DNA from: Cellulomonas triticagri
GTDB taxonomy: Bacteria; Actinomycetota; Actinomycetes; Actinomycetales; Cellulomonadaceae
Assembly: GCF_003696205.1 (NCBI RefSeq)
Contig: NZ_RFFI01000039.1
Span: 1-32,605 of the forward strand
Direction of reading: 5' to 3'
DNA: 32,605 nucleotides
The notes beneath the pieces were generated by a model. It was not told the origin of the DNA. It saw nothing but the letters and a program-made list of their open reading frames with translations, and did not search any database. Positions 1 to 8,024 of the stretch are shown here, in pieces. The position numbers were made by a program, and so were the translations under genes. How positions within the stretch are numbered: the stretch's first letter is position 1; every line of letters begins with the position of its first letter.

Positions 1-624
1 CTGGCGGCCGCCGCGCGCGCGGACGCGACGGCGCTGCGCGACCTGGCGGAGGTCCGGGTGCGGCTGCTGCTGGACACGCTCGTGGACGCCGGGACCGCGC
101 TGCGCGACGAGCTCGCGCTGCCCCCGGCGGGCCGGATGCCCGCGGACCTGGTCGCACCGGGCGTCGCGGCGCCGGCACCCCGGGGGACGTCGCGGGGTCG
201 TGCCGCGCAGGACCCGGCGCTGCTGGACGACCTGCTGGCCCTGCCGCGTCCGCACCTGCTGGTGGACGGCTACAACGTCTCGAAGCTCGCGTGGCCCGAC
301 CAGCCGCTGGCCGAGCAGCGGCGGCGGCTCACCGAGCGGCTGGCGAACCTCGCGGGCCGCACCGGTGCCGAGGTGACGTGCTGCTTCGACGGCCGCGACG
401 CGGGGGAGCACGGGACCGAGCGGTCGGGTCCGCGCGGCGTGCGCGTGCTGTTCTCGCACGGGGAGATCGCCGACGACCTGCTGCGGCGGCTGGTGCGCGC
501 CGAGCCGCCCGGCCGCGTCGTCGTGGCGGTGACGAGCGACCGGGCGCTGGGCGCGGACCTGGAGGCCGCGGGTGCCCGCGTGCTGCCGTCGGCGACCTTG
601 CTGGCGCGCCTGGGCCGCGTCTGA
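1..624 (+). CDS. NYN-domain (PIN-like) RNA-binding/nuclease family protein, 3' part
   Basis: The reading frame is open from the first base of the window to the TGA at 622-624, so the 5' end is missing; 207 codons are visible. The first visible stretch (to about nt 240) is Ala/Leu/Arg-rich and probably helical. From about nt 250 the protein enters a NYN/PIN-like fold: a hydrophobic strand ending in LLVDGYNVSK, an Arg-rich helix, then EVTCCFDGRDAG, a strand near FSHGEIADDLL, and VVVAVTSDRALGADLEAAGARVL near the end. The Asp of VDGYN and the later Asp residues (CFDGRD, TSDRAL) are the acidic positions expected in the metal-dependent nuclease site. Actinobacterial members are commonly annotated as NYN-domain RNA-binding proteins; the substrate is not known to me. 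It converges on the acyl-CoA ligase gene with only 24 nt between the stops. A GTG at 58 is in frame but lies inside continuous coding sequence, so it is probably not the start. Confidence 0.85.
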   Translation: MAAAARADATALRDLAEVRVRLLLDTLVDAGTALRDELALPPAGRMPADLVAPGVAAPAPRGTSRGRAAQDPALLDDLLALPRPHLLVDGYNVSKLAWPDQPLAEQRRRLTERLANLAGRTGAEVTCCFDGRDAGEHGTERSGPRGVRVLFSHGEIADDLLRRLVRAEPPGRVVVAVTSDRALGADLEAAGARVLPSATLLARLGRV

Positions 625-648
625 CGCACCTCCCGCGGGCGGGGCGCC

Positions 649-2457
649 TCAGGCCTCGTGGTCGCCCGCGTAGACGGCTTCCACGTCGTTCGCGAAGTCC
701 TTGAGGACGTGGGTCCGTCGCACGCTGAGCTTGGGCGTGAGGTACCCGTCGGCGATCGTGAGGTCGCGGTCGAGGATCCGGTAGCGCCGGATGGACTCGG
801 CGCGCGACACCGCCCGGTTCGCGCGCTCGACGCCCTGGTCGATCGACGCGATCACGTCGGGGTGCCGTGCGGCCTCAGCGACGGTGAGCGGCGCCAGCCC
901 GTGCGCGGTGCACCAGCCCGGCAGGCCCTCGGCGTCGAGGGTGACGAGCGCGCCGATGTAGGGCCGCCCGTCGCCGACCACGACGACCTGGCTGATGAGC
1001 GGGTGCGCGCGCAGCCGGTCCTCCAGGACGGCGGGGGCGACGTTCTTGCCCCCGGCGGTCACGATGATCTCCTTCTTGCGCCCGGTGATCCGCAGGTACC
1101 CGTCCTGGTCGAGGGACCCGAGGTCGCCGGTGCGGAACCACCCGTCGTCGAACGCCTCGGCGGTCGCGGTGGGGTTGTCGTGGTACCGGCCGAACACCTG
1201 GTGACCCCGGACCTCGACCTCGCCGTCGGCGGCGATCCGCACGGACGTGCCGGGCAGGGGAGGGCCGACGGTGCCGATGCGCGTGCGCCCCGGCAGGTTC
1301 ACGGTCGCGGGGGCGGTGGTCTCGGTGAGGCCGTAGCCCTCCAGGACCCGGACGCCGATGCCCCGGAAGAAGTGCCCGAGGCGCTCGCCCAGCGGCGCCC
1401 CGCCGGAGATCGCCCACTCGATGCGCCCGCCCATGGCCGCGCGGAGCTTGTGGAACACCAGGCGGTCCGCGACGGCGTGCTGCACGCGCAGCCCGAGGCC
1501 GGGGCGCCCGTCGTCCAGGGCCCGCGAGTAGGCGATGGCGGTGCGGGCGGCCCACTGGAAGATCTTCAGCTTCCCGCCCGCCGCGGCCTTCTGCTCGGCG
1601 GAGTTGTAGACCTTCTCGAACACGCGCGGCACCGAGAGGATGAACGTCGGCTGGAACTCGGCGAGGTCGGTGAGCAGCTGCTTGGTGTCGGGCGTGTGCC
1701 CGAGGACCGAGCCGGCCGGCATGCACAGCACCTCGACGAACCGCGCGAAGACGTGCGCCAGCGGCATGAACAGCAGCGTGCGCGACCCGGGGGTCGACAC
1801 GACCTCGTGCAGGCCCTCGACGGCGTTGCGCGCCAGCACGGCGAAGTTGCCGTGGGTCAGCTCGACGCCCTTGGGCCGTCCGGTGGTCCCGGAGGTGTAG
1901 ATGAGCGTGGCGAGGTCGTCCCGCCCGGCGAGGTGGCTGCGCCGGTCGACCTCGGCCGCGGGGACGTCCGCCCCGGCGGTGGCGAGCCGGTCGAGGGCGC
2001 CGTCGTCCACGACGAGGACGTCCCGCAGCAGCGGCGCCTCCGGCCGGACCTCGGCGACGGTGGCGGCGTGCTCGGCCGTCTCGACGACGAGCAGCGTCAC
2101 GGCGGCGTCGGTGAGGATCCAGTGCACCTGCTCGGCCGAGGAGGTCTCGTAGACGGGGACGGGGACGGCCCCGGCGCGCCACAGCGCCCAGTCGAGGACG
2201 GTCCACTCGTAGCGGGTGCGGCACATGATGCCGACCCGGTCGCCCGGCTCGACGCCGAGGGCGACGAACCCGGCGGCGACCTCCCGGACGAGGCGGTCGA
2301 ACGCGGTGGCGCCGACGGTCCGCCAGGTGCTGGTGCCCGGCGTCTTGTACTCGATGAGCGGTCCGTCACCGGTGGCGGCCACGCGGGCGTCGAGCAGGTC
2401 GATCAGGTTCTCGTCGGGTCCGGCCGCGACGAGCAGGGGGGTGCTGAACTCCTCCAT
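649..2457 (-). CDS. AMP-forming long-chain fatty acyl-CoA ligase (FadD15-like)
   Basis: 602-aa ANL-superfamily enzyme that should activate fatty acids to acyl-AMP and then acyl-CoA for lipid synthesis or degradation, in the cytosol or at the membrane face. Visible motifs are the phosphate-binding loop YTSGTTGRPKG (about 187-197), the adenine/acyl-AMP motif GYGLTETT (about 374-381), WFRTGDLG (about 441-447) and the hinge/C-terminal signature GRKKEIIVTAGGKNVAP (about 459-475). The length is normal for bacterial long-chain ligases. I chose the ATG at 2457 because GGAG lies 6 nt upstream on the minus strand and the protein then begins MEEFSTP; an in-frame ATG at 2508 would add 17 residues without a better ribosome site. 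It is divergent from the glucokinase gene. In mycobacteria fadD15 lies in the same extended neighbourhood as plsC, aroG and pknL, which supports the family assignment. The exact chain-length preference cannot be read from the sequence. Confidence 0.93.
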   Translation of the reverse strand: MEEFSTPLLVAAGPDENLIDLLDARVAATGDGPLIEYKTPGTSTWRTVGATAFDRLVREVAAGFVALGVEPGDRVGIMCRTRYEWTVLDWALWRAGAVPVPVYETSSAEQVHWILTDAAVTLLVVETAEHAATVAEVRPEAPLLRDVLVVDDGALDRLATAGADVPAAEVDRRSHLAGRDDLATLIYTSGTTGRPKGVELTHGNFAVLARNAVEGLHEVVSTPGSRTLLFMPLAHVFARFVEVLCMPAGSVLGHTPDTKQLLTDLAEFQPTFILSVPRVFEKVYNSAEQKAAAGGKLKIFQWAARTAIAYSRALDDGRPGLGLRVQHAVADRLVFHKLRAAMGGRIEWAISGGAPLGERLGHFFRGIGVRVLEGYGLTETTAPATVNLPGRTRIGTVGPPLPGTSVRIAADGEVEVRGHQVFGRYHDNPTATAEAFDDGWFRTGDLGSLDQDGYLRITGRKKEIIVTAGGKNVAPAVLEDRLRAHPLISQVVVVGDGRPYIGALVTLDAEGLPGWCTAHGLAPLTVAEAARHPDVIASIDQGVERANRAVSRAESIRRYRILDRDLTIADGYLTPKLSVRRTHVLKDFANDVEAVYAGDHEA

Positions 2458-2493
2458 GTCTGGCTCCGTTGTCAGAAGGGGAAGGATCTCGGC

Positions 2494-2499
2494 AGCATA
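2494..2499 (-). promoter_or_regulatory. Candidate -10 element (TATGCT) for the acyl-CoA ligase gene
   Basis: On the minus strand TATGCT lies 36 nt before the ATG at 2457, which would give a leader of about 30 nt containing the GGAG ribosome site. No good TTGACA-like -35 is visible 16-19 nt upstream, which is common in GC-rich actinobacteria. Confidence 0.45.
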
Positions 2500-2603
2500 A
2501 GGGACCAAAGTCCTGATCGCAGCGACCTGACGCGTCCGTCACCCGCCCGCCCGCGCCCGGGTGACCTCTCCTGCTGGGAGCGTGTGCAGCGATGCCCGAT
2601 TCG

Positions 2604-2615
2604 CACGCTAGCGTG
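2604..2615. promoter_or_regulatory. 12-bp palindrome with a symmetric -10 (TAGCGT on both strands)
   Basis: CACGCTAGCGTG is a perfect palindrome in the 274-nt divergent region between the acyl-CoA ligase and glucokinase genes. Its core reads TAGCGT, a TAnnnT -10 hexamer, on either strand, so it could drive transcription both ways (leaders of about 110 nt to glkA and 140 nt to the ligase gene). It could instead be a regulator's operator. Confidence 0.35.
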
Positions 2616-2731
2616 TAGCCGCACGCGCGCAGTGCTGCCGCCGCAGCACCGGCGCACCCGCGCCCGGCTGCGTCGTCGCTGCGGCCCGAGCGCGTGCCCC
2701 ACGCAGGACTCGGACGCGGAAGCAGGGAAGC

Positions 2732-3676
2732 ATGCACGCCATCGGTGTGGACATCGGCGGGACGAAGATCGCCGCCGGTGTGGTCGACGAGGACGGCCGG
2801 ATCATCGCGAAGACGCGACGCGAGACCGACCCCAGCGACTCCGAGAGCGTGGACCGCGGCGTCATCGAGGCGTGCCAGGAGCTCGCCGCCGAGCACGAGA
2901 TCGGCGCGATCGGCCTCGCCGCGCCCGGCTTCATCGCCTCGGACCAGGCCACGGTGCTGTTCACCCCGAACCTGCCCTGGCGCGAGCACCCCCTGCGCGA
3001 CATCGTCGCCAAGGAGCTCGGCTCCGACGTCACCATCGTCGTGGAGAACGACGCGAACGCCGCGGGCTGGGCCGAGTTCCGGTTCGGCGCCGCGCGCGAC
3101 GTGCAGGACATGCTCATGCTCACCATCGGCACCGGCCTGGGCGGCGCGCTCGTCGTCGGCGGCAACCTGGTGCGCGGCACCTGGGGCGTGGCGGCCGAGG
3201 TCGGCCACATGCGCGTTGTCCCGGGCGGCCACTACTGCGGCTGCGGCCACGAGGGCTGCTGGGAGCAGTACGCCTCCGGCTCCGCCCTGGTCCGCGACGC
3301 GCAGTCCGCGCTCATCACCGAGCCCGCACGCGGCACCCGCCTGCTGGAGATCGCGGGCGGCGACGCCGACGCGCTCACCGGCCCGCACGTGACCCAGGCC
3401 GCCCAGGAGGGCGACCCGCTGGCCGTCGAGCTGCTGGCCGAGCTCGGCCGGTGGATCGGCGAGGGCGCCGCGTCCGTCGCGGCGCTGCTCGACCCCGCGG
3501 TGGTCGTCATCGGCGGCGGCGTCAGCGCGGCCGGGGACCTGCTGCTCGCCCCCGCGCGCCGGGCGTTCCTCGACCAGCTGTCGGCCCGCGGCCACCGCCC
3601 CGAGGCGACCTTCGCGCTCGCCGCCATGGGCAACGACGCGGGCATCGTCGGCGCGGCGGACCTCGCCCGCCGCTGA
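2732..3676 (+). CDS. glkA: ROK-family glucokinase
   Basis: 314-aa sugar kinase expected to phosphorylate glucose to glucose 6-phosphate in the cytosol; in Streptomyces the homologue GlkA also has a role in carbon catabolite repression. Motifs seen: the phosphate-binding DIGGTK (7-12), AAPGF (63-67), catalytic-site ENDANAAG (105-112, with Asp107 as likely base), IGTGLGGAL (132-140), and the ROK signature EVGH (156-159) followed by CGCGHEGC (169-176), which supplies the zinc-binding cysteines. There is no N-terminal helix-turn-helix, so it is an enzyme and not a ROK repressor. The length matches ATP-type GlkA better than the shorter polyphosphate glucokinases. The ATG at 2732 is preceded by a modest AGGGA. 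A long perfect hairpin follows the stop. The position, upstream of plsC, the phosphofructokinase and DAHP synthase genes, agrees with the Streptomyces glkA region. Confidence 0.9.
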   Translation: MHAIGVDIGGTKIAAGVVDEDGRIIAKTRRETDPSDSESVDRGVIEACQELAAEHEIGAIGLAAPGFIASDQATVLFTPNLPWREHPLRDIVAKELGSDVTIVVENDANAAGWAEFRFGAARDVQDMLMLTIGTGLGGALVVGGNLVRGTWGVAAEVGHMRVVPGGHYCGCGHEGCWEQYASGSALVRDAQSALITEPARGTRLLEIAGGDADALTGPHVTQAAQEGDPLAVELLAELGRWIGEGAASVAALLDPAVVVIGGGVSAAGDLLLAPARRAFLDQLSARGHRPEATFALAAMGNDAGIVGAADLARR

Positions 3677-3698
3677 CGGGCGCAGCCCCGCACGCACC

Positions 3699-3732
3699 GG
3701 AGGGGCCCTGCCGACGTCGGCAGGGCCCCTCC
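3699..3732. terminator. Bidirectional terminator hairpin between convergent genes
   Basis: A perfect 34-nt palindrome with arms GGAGGGGCCCTGCCGA and its exact complement, joined by CG. It begins 22 nt after the glucokinase stop and ends 19 nt before the stop of the minus-strand gene at 3752, so it can serve both. No U-run is present, as is usual in high-GC actinobacteria. Confidence 0.85.
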
Positions 3733-3751
3733 TGGCGTGTCCAGCGGGTGC

Positions 3752-4426
3752 TCAGACCACGGCGCCGTCGTCCGGGTCGTCCGGCACGTCCTCGCGGCGT
3801 CGCGGCATCCGCCACAGCAGCACCCCGAGACCGAGCAGGAACACCAGCCCGGACGCCTGCAGCAGCACGCCCGGCGCGTCCCGCCAGCCGATCACGGCCA
3901 CCAGCCACAGCAGCGGCATGCCCCCGACGGCGAACCACGCCATCGTCAGCAGCGGGTCCCCGCCGAGCACCGGACCCGGGTCGGGCGGCCGGAACCGCTC
4001 CTCCTCGTCGACCTCGCGCTCCGCGGCGTCGATCCGGTCCGTGGCGTCCCAGTCCCGGCCCGACGCGCCGGGACCCGCCGCCTCCCGCGCACCCGCGCCC
4101 TCGGCATCACCGGCCCGGCGGGCCGGTCGCACCACGCGGCTGTCGGTGACCCAGGGCGCGACGGGGTAGGTTACGGCGGGACCGGACGACCCCCGCGGGT
4201 CGTCCCGGCCGACCTCGTCGGCCGCGGACGCCGCGGGTCCGTCCGGTACGGGTCCCCCGGGGCCCGTCGTCCCCGTGGGGTCGAGGTCGGCGCGCAGGTC
4301 GGCGACGATCGCGGCCCACTGCTCGTCGGACACCCGTCCGAGGTCGCCGTCGTCGGCGTGCTCGGCGGGGCGGTCCTCCCCCTCGGGGGAGGGGTCGTCG
4401 GCGGGGCGGTCGGGACGCGGGTCCAT
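3752..4426 (-). CDS. Hypothetical membrane protein with acidic N-terminal region and two TM helices
   Basis: 224 aa, family not recognised. Residues 1-150 are hydrophilic, low-complexity and rich in Asp, Glu, Pro, Gly and Ala, without a signal peptide, and contain a short ordered-looking motif LGRVSDEQWAAIVADLRADLD (about 29-49). Two hydrophobic segments follow, about 159-181 (starting LLTMAWFAVGG) and 185-205 (GVLLQASGLVFLLGLGVLLW). The tail RMPRRREDVPDDPDDGAVV has the positive charges that would stay in the cytoplasm, so both ends are probably cytoplasmic. The gene is divergent from plsC and shares an 82-nt promoter region with it. There is no Shine-Dalgarno sequence, but a TAGAGT hexamer lies 6 nt before the ATG, consistent with leaderless translation. 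No function can be assigned; a membrane-associated role near lipid genes is only positional inference. Confidence 0.7.
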   Translation of the reverse strand: MDPRPDRPADDPSPEGEDRPAEHADDGDLGRVSDEQWAAIVADLRADLDPTGTTGPGGPVPDGPAASAADEVGRDDPRGSSGPAVTYPVAPWVTDSRVVRPARRAGDAEGAGAREAAGPGASGRDWDATDRIDAAEREVDEEERFRPPDPGPVLGGDPLLTMAWFAVGGMPLLWLVAVIGWRDAPGVLLQASGLVFLLGLGVLLWRMPRRREDVPDDPDDGAVV

Positions 4427-4432
4427 GACAGC

Positions 4433-4442
4433 ACTCTAGAGT
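4433..4442. promoter_or_regulatory. Symmetric bidirectional -10 element (TAGAGT on both strands)
   Basis: ACTCTAGAGT is a perfect palindrome containing TAGAGT on each strand. The minus-strand copy ends 6 nt before the ATG at 4426 (leaderless geometry). The plus-strand copy would start a transcript about 60 nt upstream of the plsC TTG codon. Confidence 0.5.
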
Positions 4443-4508
4443 CGGCTCGGAGCACCCGGCGCGCCACGCGGAGACGGGCGCCGGCAGGCGAGGGCGAGAG
4501 GTGGCAGG

Positions 4509-5300
4509 TTGTTCTACTGGTTGATGAAGCGGGTCCTCGTGGGCCCGCTGCTGCACCTGCTCTTCCGCCCCTGGGTGCGCGGTGCCGAGCACGTGCCGAG
4601 CAGCGGCGCGGCGATCCTCGCCAGCAACCACCTGGCCGTCGTCGACTCGTTCTTCCTGCCGCTCGTGCTGGACCGCGAGATCGTCTTCATCGGCAAGAAC
4701 GAGTACTTCACCGGCCGCGGCCTCAAGGGCCGCCTCACGGCGGGCTTCATGCGCGGCGTCGGCACCATCCCCGTGGACCGCAGCGGCGGCAAGGCCTCCG
4801 AGGCCGCGCTGCGCACCGGCCTGAACCGCCTCGCCGAGGGCAAACTGTTCGGCATCTACCCCGAGGGCACCCGCAGCCCCGACGGCCGCCTGTACCGCGG
4901 CAAGACCGGCGTGGCGCGCATGGCCCTGGAGTCCGGCGCCCCGGTCATCCCCGTCGCGATGATCGACACCGACAAGGCGCAGCCGCTCGGCCAGCGCCTG
5001 CCGCGGCCGCGCCGCATCGGCGTCGTCATCGGCGAGCCGCTCGACTTCAGCCGGTACCAGGGCATGGAGAACGACCGGTTCATCCTGCGCTCGGTCACCG
5101 ACGAGATCATGTACGCGCTCATGGCCCTGTCCGGCCAGGAGTACGTCGACATCTACGCCGCCACCCAGAAGGCGCGCATCGCCACCGGCCACCCGGCCGC
5201 GTCCGGCCCAGACGCCCCGCCGGCCACCGCGCCCGGCGGGCGCGAGGTGCCCGATGTCCAGGTTCCGGTCCCGCCGGAGGACGACGCCCCGGCTCAGTAG
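4509..5300 (+). CDS. plsC: 1-acyl-sn-glycerol-3-phosphate acyltransferase (PlsC family)
   Basis: 263-aa membrane-associated acyltransferase that should convert lysophosphatidic acid to phosphatidic acid, an early step of phospholipid synthesis. The catalytic HX4D motif is H41-LAVV-D46, preceded by ILASN. The glycerol-phosphate-binding motif is IYPEGTRS (116-123), with GKTGVARMAL (131-140) and the fourth motif APVIPVA (144-150). The first 20 residues (FYWLMKRVLVGPLLHLLFRP) are hydrophobic/amphipathic and typical of actinobacterial PlsC. I chose the rare TTG start at 4509: GAGAGG lies 7 nt upstream, and the FYW N-terminus matches the family as I recall it; the ATG at 4524 would remove conserved residues. 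The C-terminal 45 residues are Pro/Ala-rich and variable. The phosphofructokinase gene follows after 140 nt in the same direction. Confidence 0.9.
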   Translation: MFYWLMKRVLVGPLLHLLFRPWVRGAEHVPSSGAAILASNHLAVVDSFFLPLVLDREIVFIGKNEYFTGRGLKGRLTAGFMRGVGTIPVDRSGGKASEAALRTGLNRLAEGKLFGIYPEGTRSPDGRLYRGKTGVARMALESGAPVIPVAMIDTDKAQPLGQRLPRPRRIGVVIGEPLDFSRYQGMENDRFILRSVTDEIMYALMALSGQEYVDIYAATQKARIATGHPAASGPDAPPATAPGGREVPDVQVPVPPEDDAPAQ

Positions 5301-5440
5301 GATGAGCCCGGCCGTCCGGTTCCGTCCGGCCCGCCACGCCCCCGGGGACCTCGGTCCCGGGTCCGGCCCGTGCACGTCGCCTTGAGTGGCGTGCGGGCTG
5401 GGAACGCCCAGCTGTGCTGTTTCAACGAGAGGTGTGTCTC

Positions 5441-6661
5441 ATGTCGGTTCGTCGCGTCGCGCTCCTGACCGCGGGTGGCTTCGCTCCGTGCCTGTCCTCG
5501 GCCGTCGGTGGTCTCATCGAGCGGTACACCGAGATCGCCCCCGAGGTCGAGATCATCGCCTACCAGCACGGTTACCACGGTCTCCTGCGCGGCGACAAGA
5601 TCGTCATCGACGCCGAGGGCCGGGCGCAGGCGCACCTGCTGCACAAGTTCGGCGGCTCGCCGATCGGCAACTCGCGCGTCAAGCTCACCAACGCGGCGGA
5701 CTGCGTCAAGCGCGGCCTCGTGCAGGAGGGCCAGGACCCGCTGCAGGTCGCGGCCGACCAGCTCAAGGCCGACGGCGTGGACGTCCTGCACACCATCGGT
5801 GGCGACGACACCAACACGACGGCCGCCGACCTCGCCGCGTACCTCGCCGCGAACGACTACGGCCTGACCGTCGTCGGCCTGCCGAAGACCATCGACAACG
5901 ACGTGGTGCCGATCAAGCAGTCCCTCGGCGCGTGGACCGCCGCCGAGGAGGCCGCCGGGTTCGCCGCGAACGTCATCGGCGAGCACCGCTCCGGCCCGCG
6001 CATGCTGATCGTGCACGAGGTCATGGGCCGGCACTGCGGCTGGCTGACCGCCGCCGCCGCGTCCGAGTACCGCAAGTGGCTCGACACCCAGGAGTGGGCC
6101 CCGGCCCTCGGCCTGACGCGTGAGCGGTGGGACATCCACGCGGTGTTCCTGCCCGAGCTGGCGCTCGACATCGACGCGGAGGCCGCGCGCCTCAAGGCGA
6201 TCATGGACGAGCAGGGCAACGTCAACATCTTCCTGTCCGAGGGTGCGGGCATGCACGAGATCGTCGAGCAGCTCGAGGCGTCCGGCGCCGAGGTGCCCCG
6301 CGACCCGTTCGGCCACGTCAAGCTCGACACGATCAACCCGGGCCAGTGGTTCGCGAAGCAGTTCGCGGAGAAGCTCGGCGCCGAGAAGGTCATGGTCCAG
6401 AAGTCGGGCTACTACTCCCGTGCCGCCGCGGCCAACGCCGACGACCTGCGCCTCATCAAGTCGATGACCGACCTGGCCGTCGAGTGCGCCCTGCGCGGCG
6501 AGGCCGGCGTCATCGGCCACGACGAGGAGGACGGCGACCGGCTCAAGGCCATCGCGTTCCCCCGCATCGCCGGTGGCAAGGCGTTCGACGTGTCCCAGCC
6601 CTGGTTCGGGGCGCTCCTGGAGGGCATCGGGCAGCCCCTGGTGCCCGCTGCGGCGCACTGA
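5441..6661 (+). CDS. pfp: Pyrophosphate-dependent 6-phosphofructokinase
   Basis: 406-aa cytosolic enzyme interconverting fructose 6-phosphate and fructose 1,6-bisphosphate. Phosphoryl-donor type is readable: the loop GGDDT (120-124) has Asp where ATP-dependent enzymes have Gly, and PKTIDND (148-154) carries the Lys that marks PPi-dependent enzymes. The substrate motif MGRHCGW (195-201) is intact. The N-terminal loop reads TAGGFAPCLSSAVGGL instead of the GGDAPGLN-type sequence of ATP enzymes. PPi-linked enzymes are reversible and save ATP, so the enzyme can serve both glycolysis and gluconeogenesis. The ATG at 5441 has GAGAGG 8 nt upstream; an in-frame ATG at 5414 has no ribosome site. The stop codon TGA overlaps the ATG of the DAHP synthase gene by one base (TGATG), so the two should be translationally coupled. 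In Streptomyces the equivalent neighbourhood carries an ATP-type enzyme, as I recall. Confidence 0.93.
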   Translation: MSVRRVALLTAGGFAPCLSSAVGGLIERYTEIAPEVEIIAYQHGYHGLLRGDKIVIDAEGRAQAHLLHKFGGSPIGNSRVKLTNAADCVKRGLVQEGQDPLQVAADQLKADGVDVLHTIGGDDTNTTAADLAAYLAANDYGLTVVGLPKTIDNDVVPIKQSLGAWTAAEEAAGFAANVIGEHRSGPRMLIVHEVMGRHCGWLTAAAASEYRKWLDTQEWAPALGLTRERWDIHAVFLPELALDIDAEAARLKAIMDEQGNVNIFLSEGAGMHEIVEQLEASGAEVPRDPFGHVKLDTINPGQWFAKQFAEKLGAEKVMVQKSGYYSRAAAANADDLRLIKSMTDLAVECALRGEAGVIGHDEEDGDRLKAIAFPRIAGGKAFDVSQPWFGALLEGIGQPLVPAAAH

Positions 6662-8013
6662 TGAGCATCGAGGCGGACCCCACCGTCCTCGCCGGGCTCG
6701 AGGCCTGGCGCGACCTGCCCGTCACGCAGCAGCCGGCGTGGCCGGACCGGGACGCGCTCGCGCGCGTGTCGGACCGGCTCGCCGGGCTGCCGCCCCTGGT
6801 GTTCGCGGGGGAGGCCGACGCGCTGCGCGGCCAGCTCGCGGCCGCCGGGCGCGGCGAGGCGTTCCTGCTGCAGGGCGGTGACTGCGCCGAGACGTTCGCC
6901 GAGTCCACGGCCGACAACATCCGCGCCAAGGTCATGACGGTGCTGCAGATGGCCGTCGTGCTCACCTACGGCGCCAGCCTGCCCGTCATCAAGATGGGTC
7001 GGATGGCCGGGCAGTACGCCAAGCCGCGGTCCTCGGACACCGAGACCCGCGACGGCGTCACCCTGCCCGCGTTCCGGGGCGACATCATCAACGGCTTCGA
7101 GTTCACGCCCGAGGCCCGCACCCCGGACCCGCAGCGTCTGCTCGACGCGTACCACACGTCCGCCTCGACGCTGAACCTCATCCGCGCGTTCACCACCGGG
7201 GGCTTCGCGTCCCTGCTGCGGGTGCACGAGTGGAACCGGGGCTTCACCGCCAACCCGGCGTACGCCCGGTACGAGGAGATCGCGGCCGAGATCGACCGCG
7301 CCATCCGGTTCATGGCCGCGTGCGGCGCCGACTTCGACGCCCTGCGCACCGTGGACTTCTACGCGAGCCACGAGGGTCTGCTGCTCGACTACGAGCGCCC
7401 GCTGACCCGCATCGACTCGCGCACCGGCCTGCCCTACGACTGCTCCGGCCACTTCCTGTGGATCGGGGAGCGCACCCGGCAGCTCGACGGGGCGCACGTC
7501 GACTACTTCAGCCGCGTGCACAACCCGCTCGGCATCAAGCTCGGCCCGACGTCCACCGCGGACGACGCGCTGCGCCTGATCGACAAGCTCAACCCCAGCG
7601 CCGAGCCCGGCCGGATCACCTTCATCACCCGCATGGGTGCCGGCAAGATCCGCGACCTGCTGCCCTCGCTGGTCGAGAAGGTCACGGCCGACGGCCGCCC
7701 GGTCACCTGGGTGTGCGACCCGATGCACGGCAACGGCATCACCTCGGCGTCCGGGTACAAGACCCGGCGGTTCTCCGACGTGATGGACGAGGTCGCGGGC
7801 TTCTTCGAGGTGCACCGCGCGCTCGGCACCGTCCCCGGCGGGCTGCACATCGAGCTCACCGGCGACGACGTCACCGAGGTGCTCGGCGGCGCGGAGGAGA
7901 TCGACGACGCCGGGCTCGCCCGGCGCTACGAGACGCTGGTCGACCCGCGCCTCAACCACCAGCAGTCCCTGGAGCTCGCGTTCCAGGTCGTGGAGCTGCT
8001 GCGCCGCTCCTGA
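6661..8013 (+). CDS. aroG: Class II 3-deoxy-7-phosphoheptulonate (DAHP) synthase
   Basis: 450-aa type II DAHP synthase: condenses phosphoenolpyruvate and erythrose 4-phosphate, the first step of the shikimate pathway to aromatic amino acids and related compounds. Diagnostic features are LLQGGDCAETF (about 69-79, Cys75 as metal ligand), KMGRMAGQYAKPRS (111-124, substrate binding), YASHEGLLLDYE (234-245), FLWIGERTRQLDGAHV (265-280), GIKLGP (291-296) and CDPMHGN (352-358). The length agrees with the mycobacterial AroG (Rv2178c) type. The start ATG overlaps the upstream stop codon (TGATG), with no separate ribosome site needed. Placement next to the PASTA kinase gene matches mycobacteria. A strong hairpin follows. 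Feedback control by aromatic amino acids is known for this class, but the regulatory residues cannot be judged here. Confidence 0.96.
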   Translation: MSIEADPTVLAGLEAWRDLPVTQQPAWPDRDALARVSDRLAGLPPLVFAGEADALRGQLAAAGRGEAFLLQGGDCAETFAESTADNIRAKVMTVLQMAVVLTYGASLPVIKMGRMAGQYAKPRSSDTETRDGVTLPAFRGDIINGFEFTPEARTPDPQRLLDAYHTSASTLNLIRAFTTGGFASLLRVHEWNRGFTANPAYARYEEIAAEIDRAIRFMAACGADFDALRTVDFYASHEGLLLDYERPLTRIDSRTGLPYDCSGHFLWIGERTRQLDGAHVDYFSRVHNPLGIKLGPTSTADDALRLIDKLNPSAEPGRITFITRMGAGKIRDLLPSLVEKVTADGRPVTWVCDPMHGNGITSASGYKTRRFSDVMDEVAGFFEVHRALGTVPGGLHIELTGDDVTEVLGGAEEIDDAGLARRYETLVDPRLNHQQSLELAFQVVELLRRS

Positions 8014-8024
8014 CGCGCGACCCC

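Noticed and set aside
658..4149. A plus-strand open frame of more than 1100 codons spanning three genes.
   Set aside because: It runs antisense to the acyl-CoA ligase gene and out of frame with glucokinase, both of which have complete family motifs.
5345..5358. Hairpin GGGACC-TC-GGTCCC between plsC and pfp as a terminator.
   Set aside because: Stem too short and loop too small; the genes may be co-transcribed or pfp may have its own promoter, which I could not locate.
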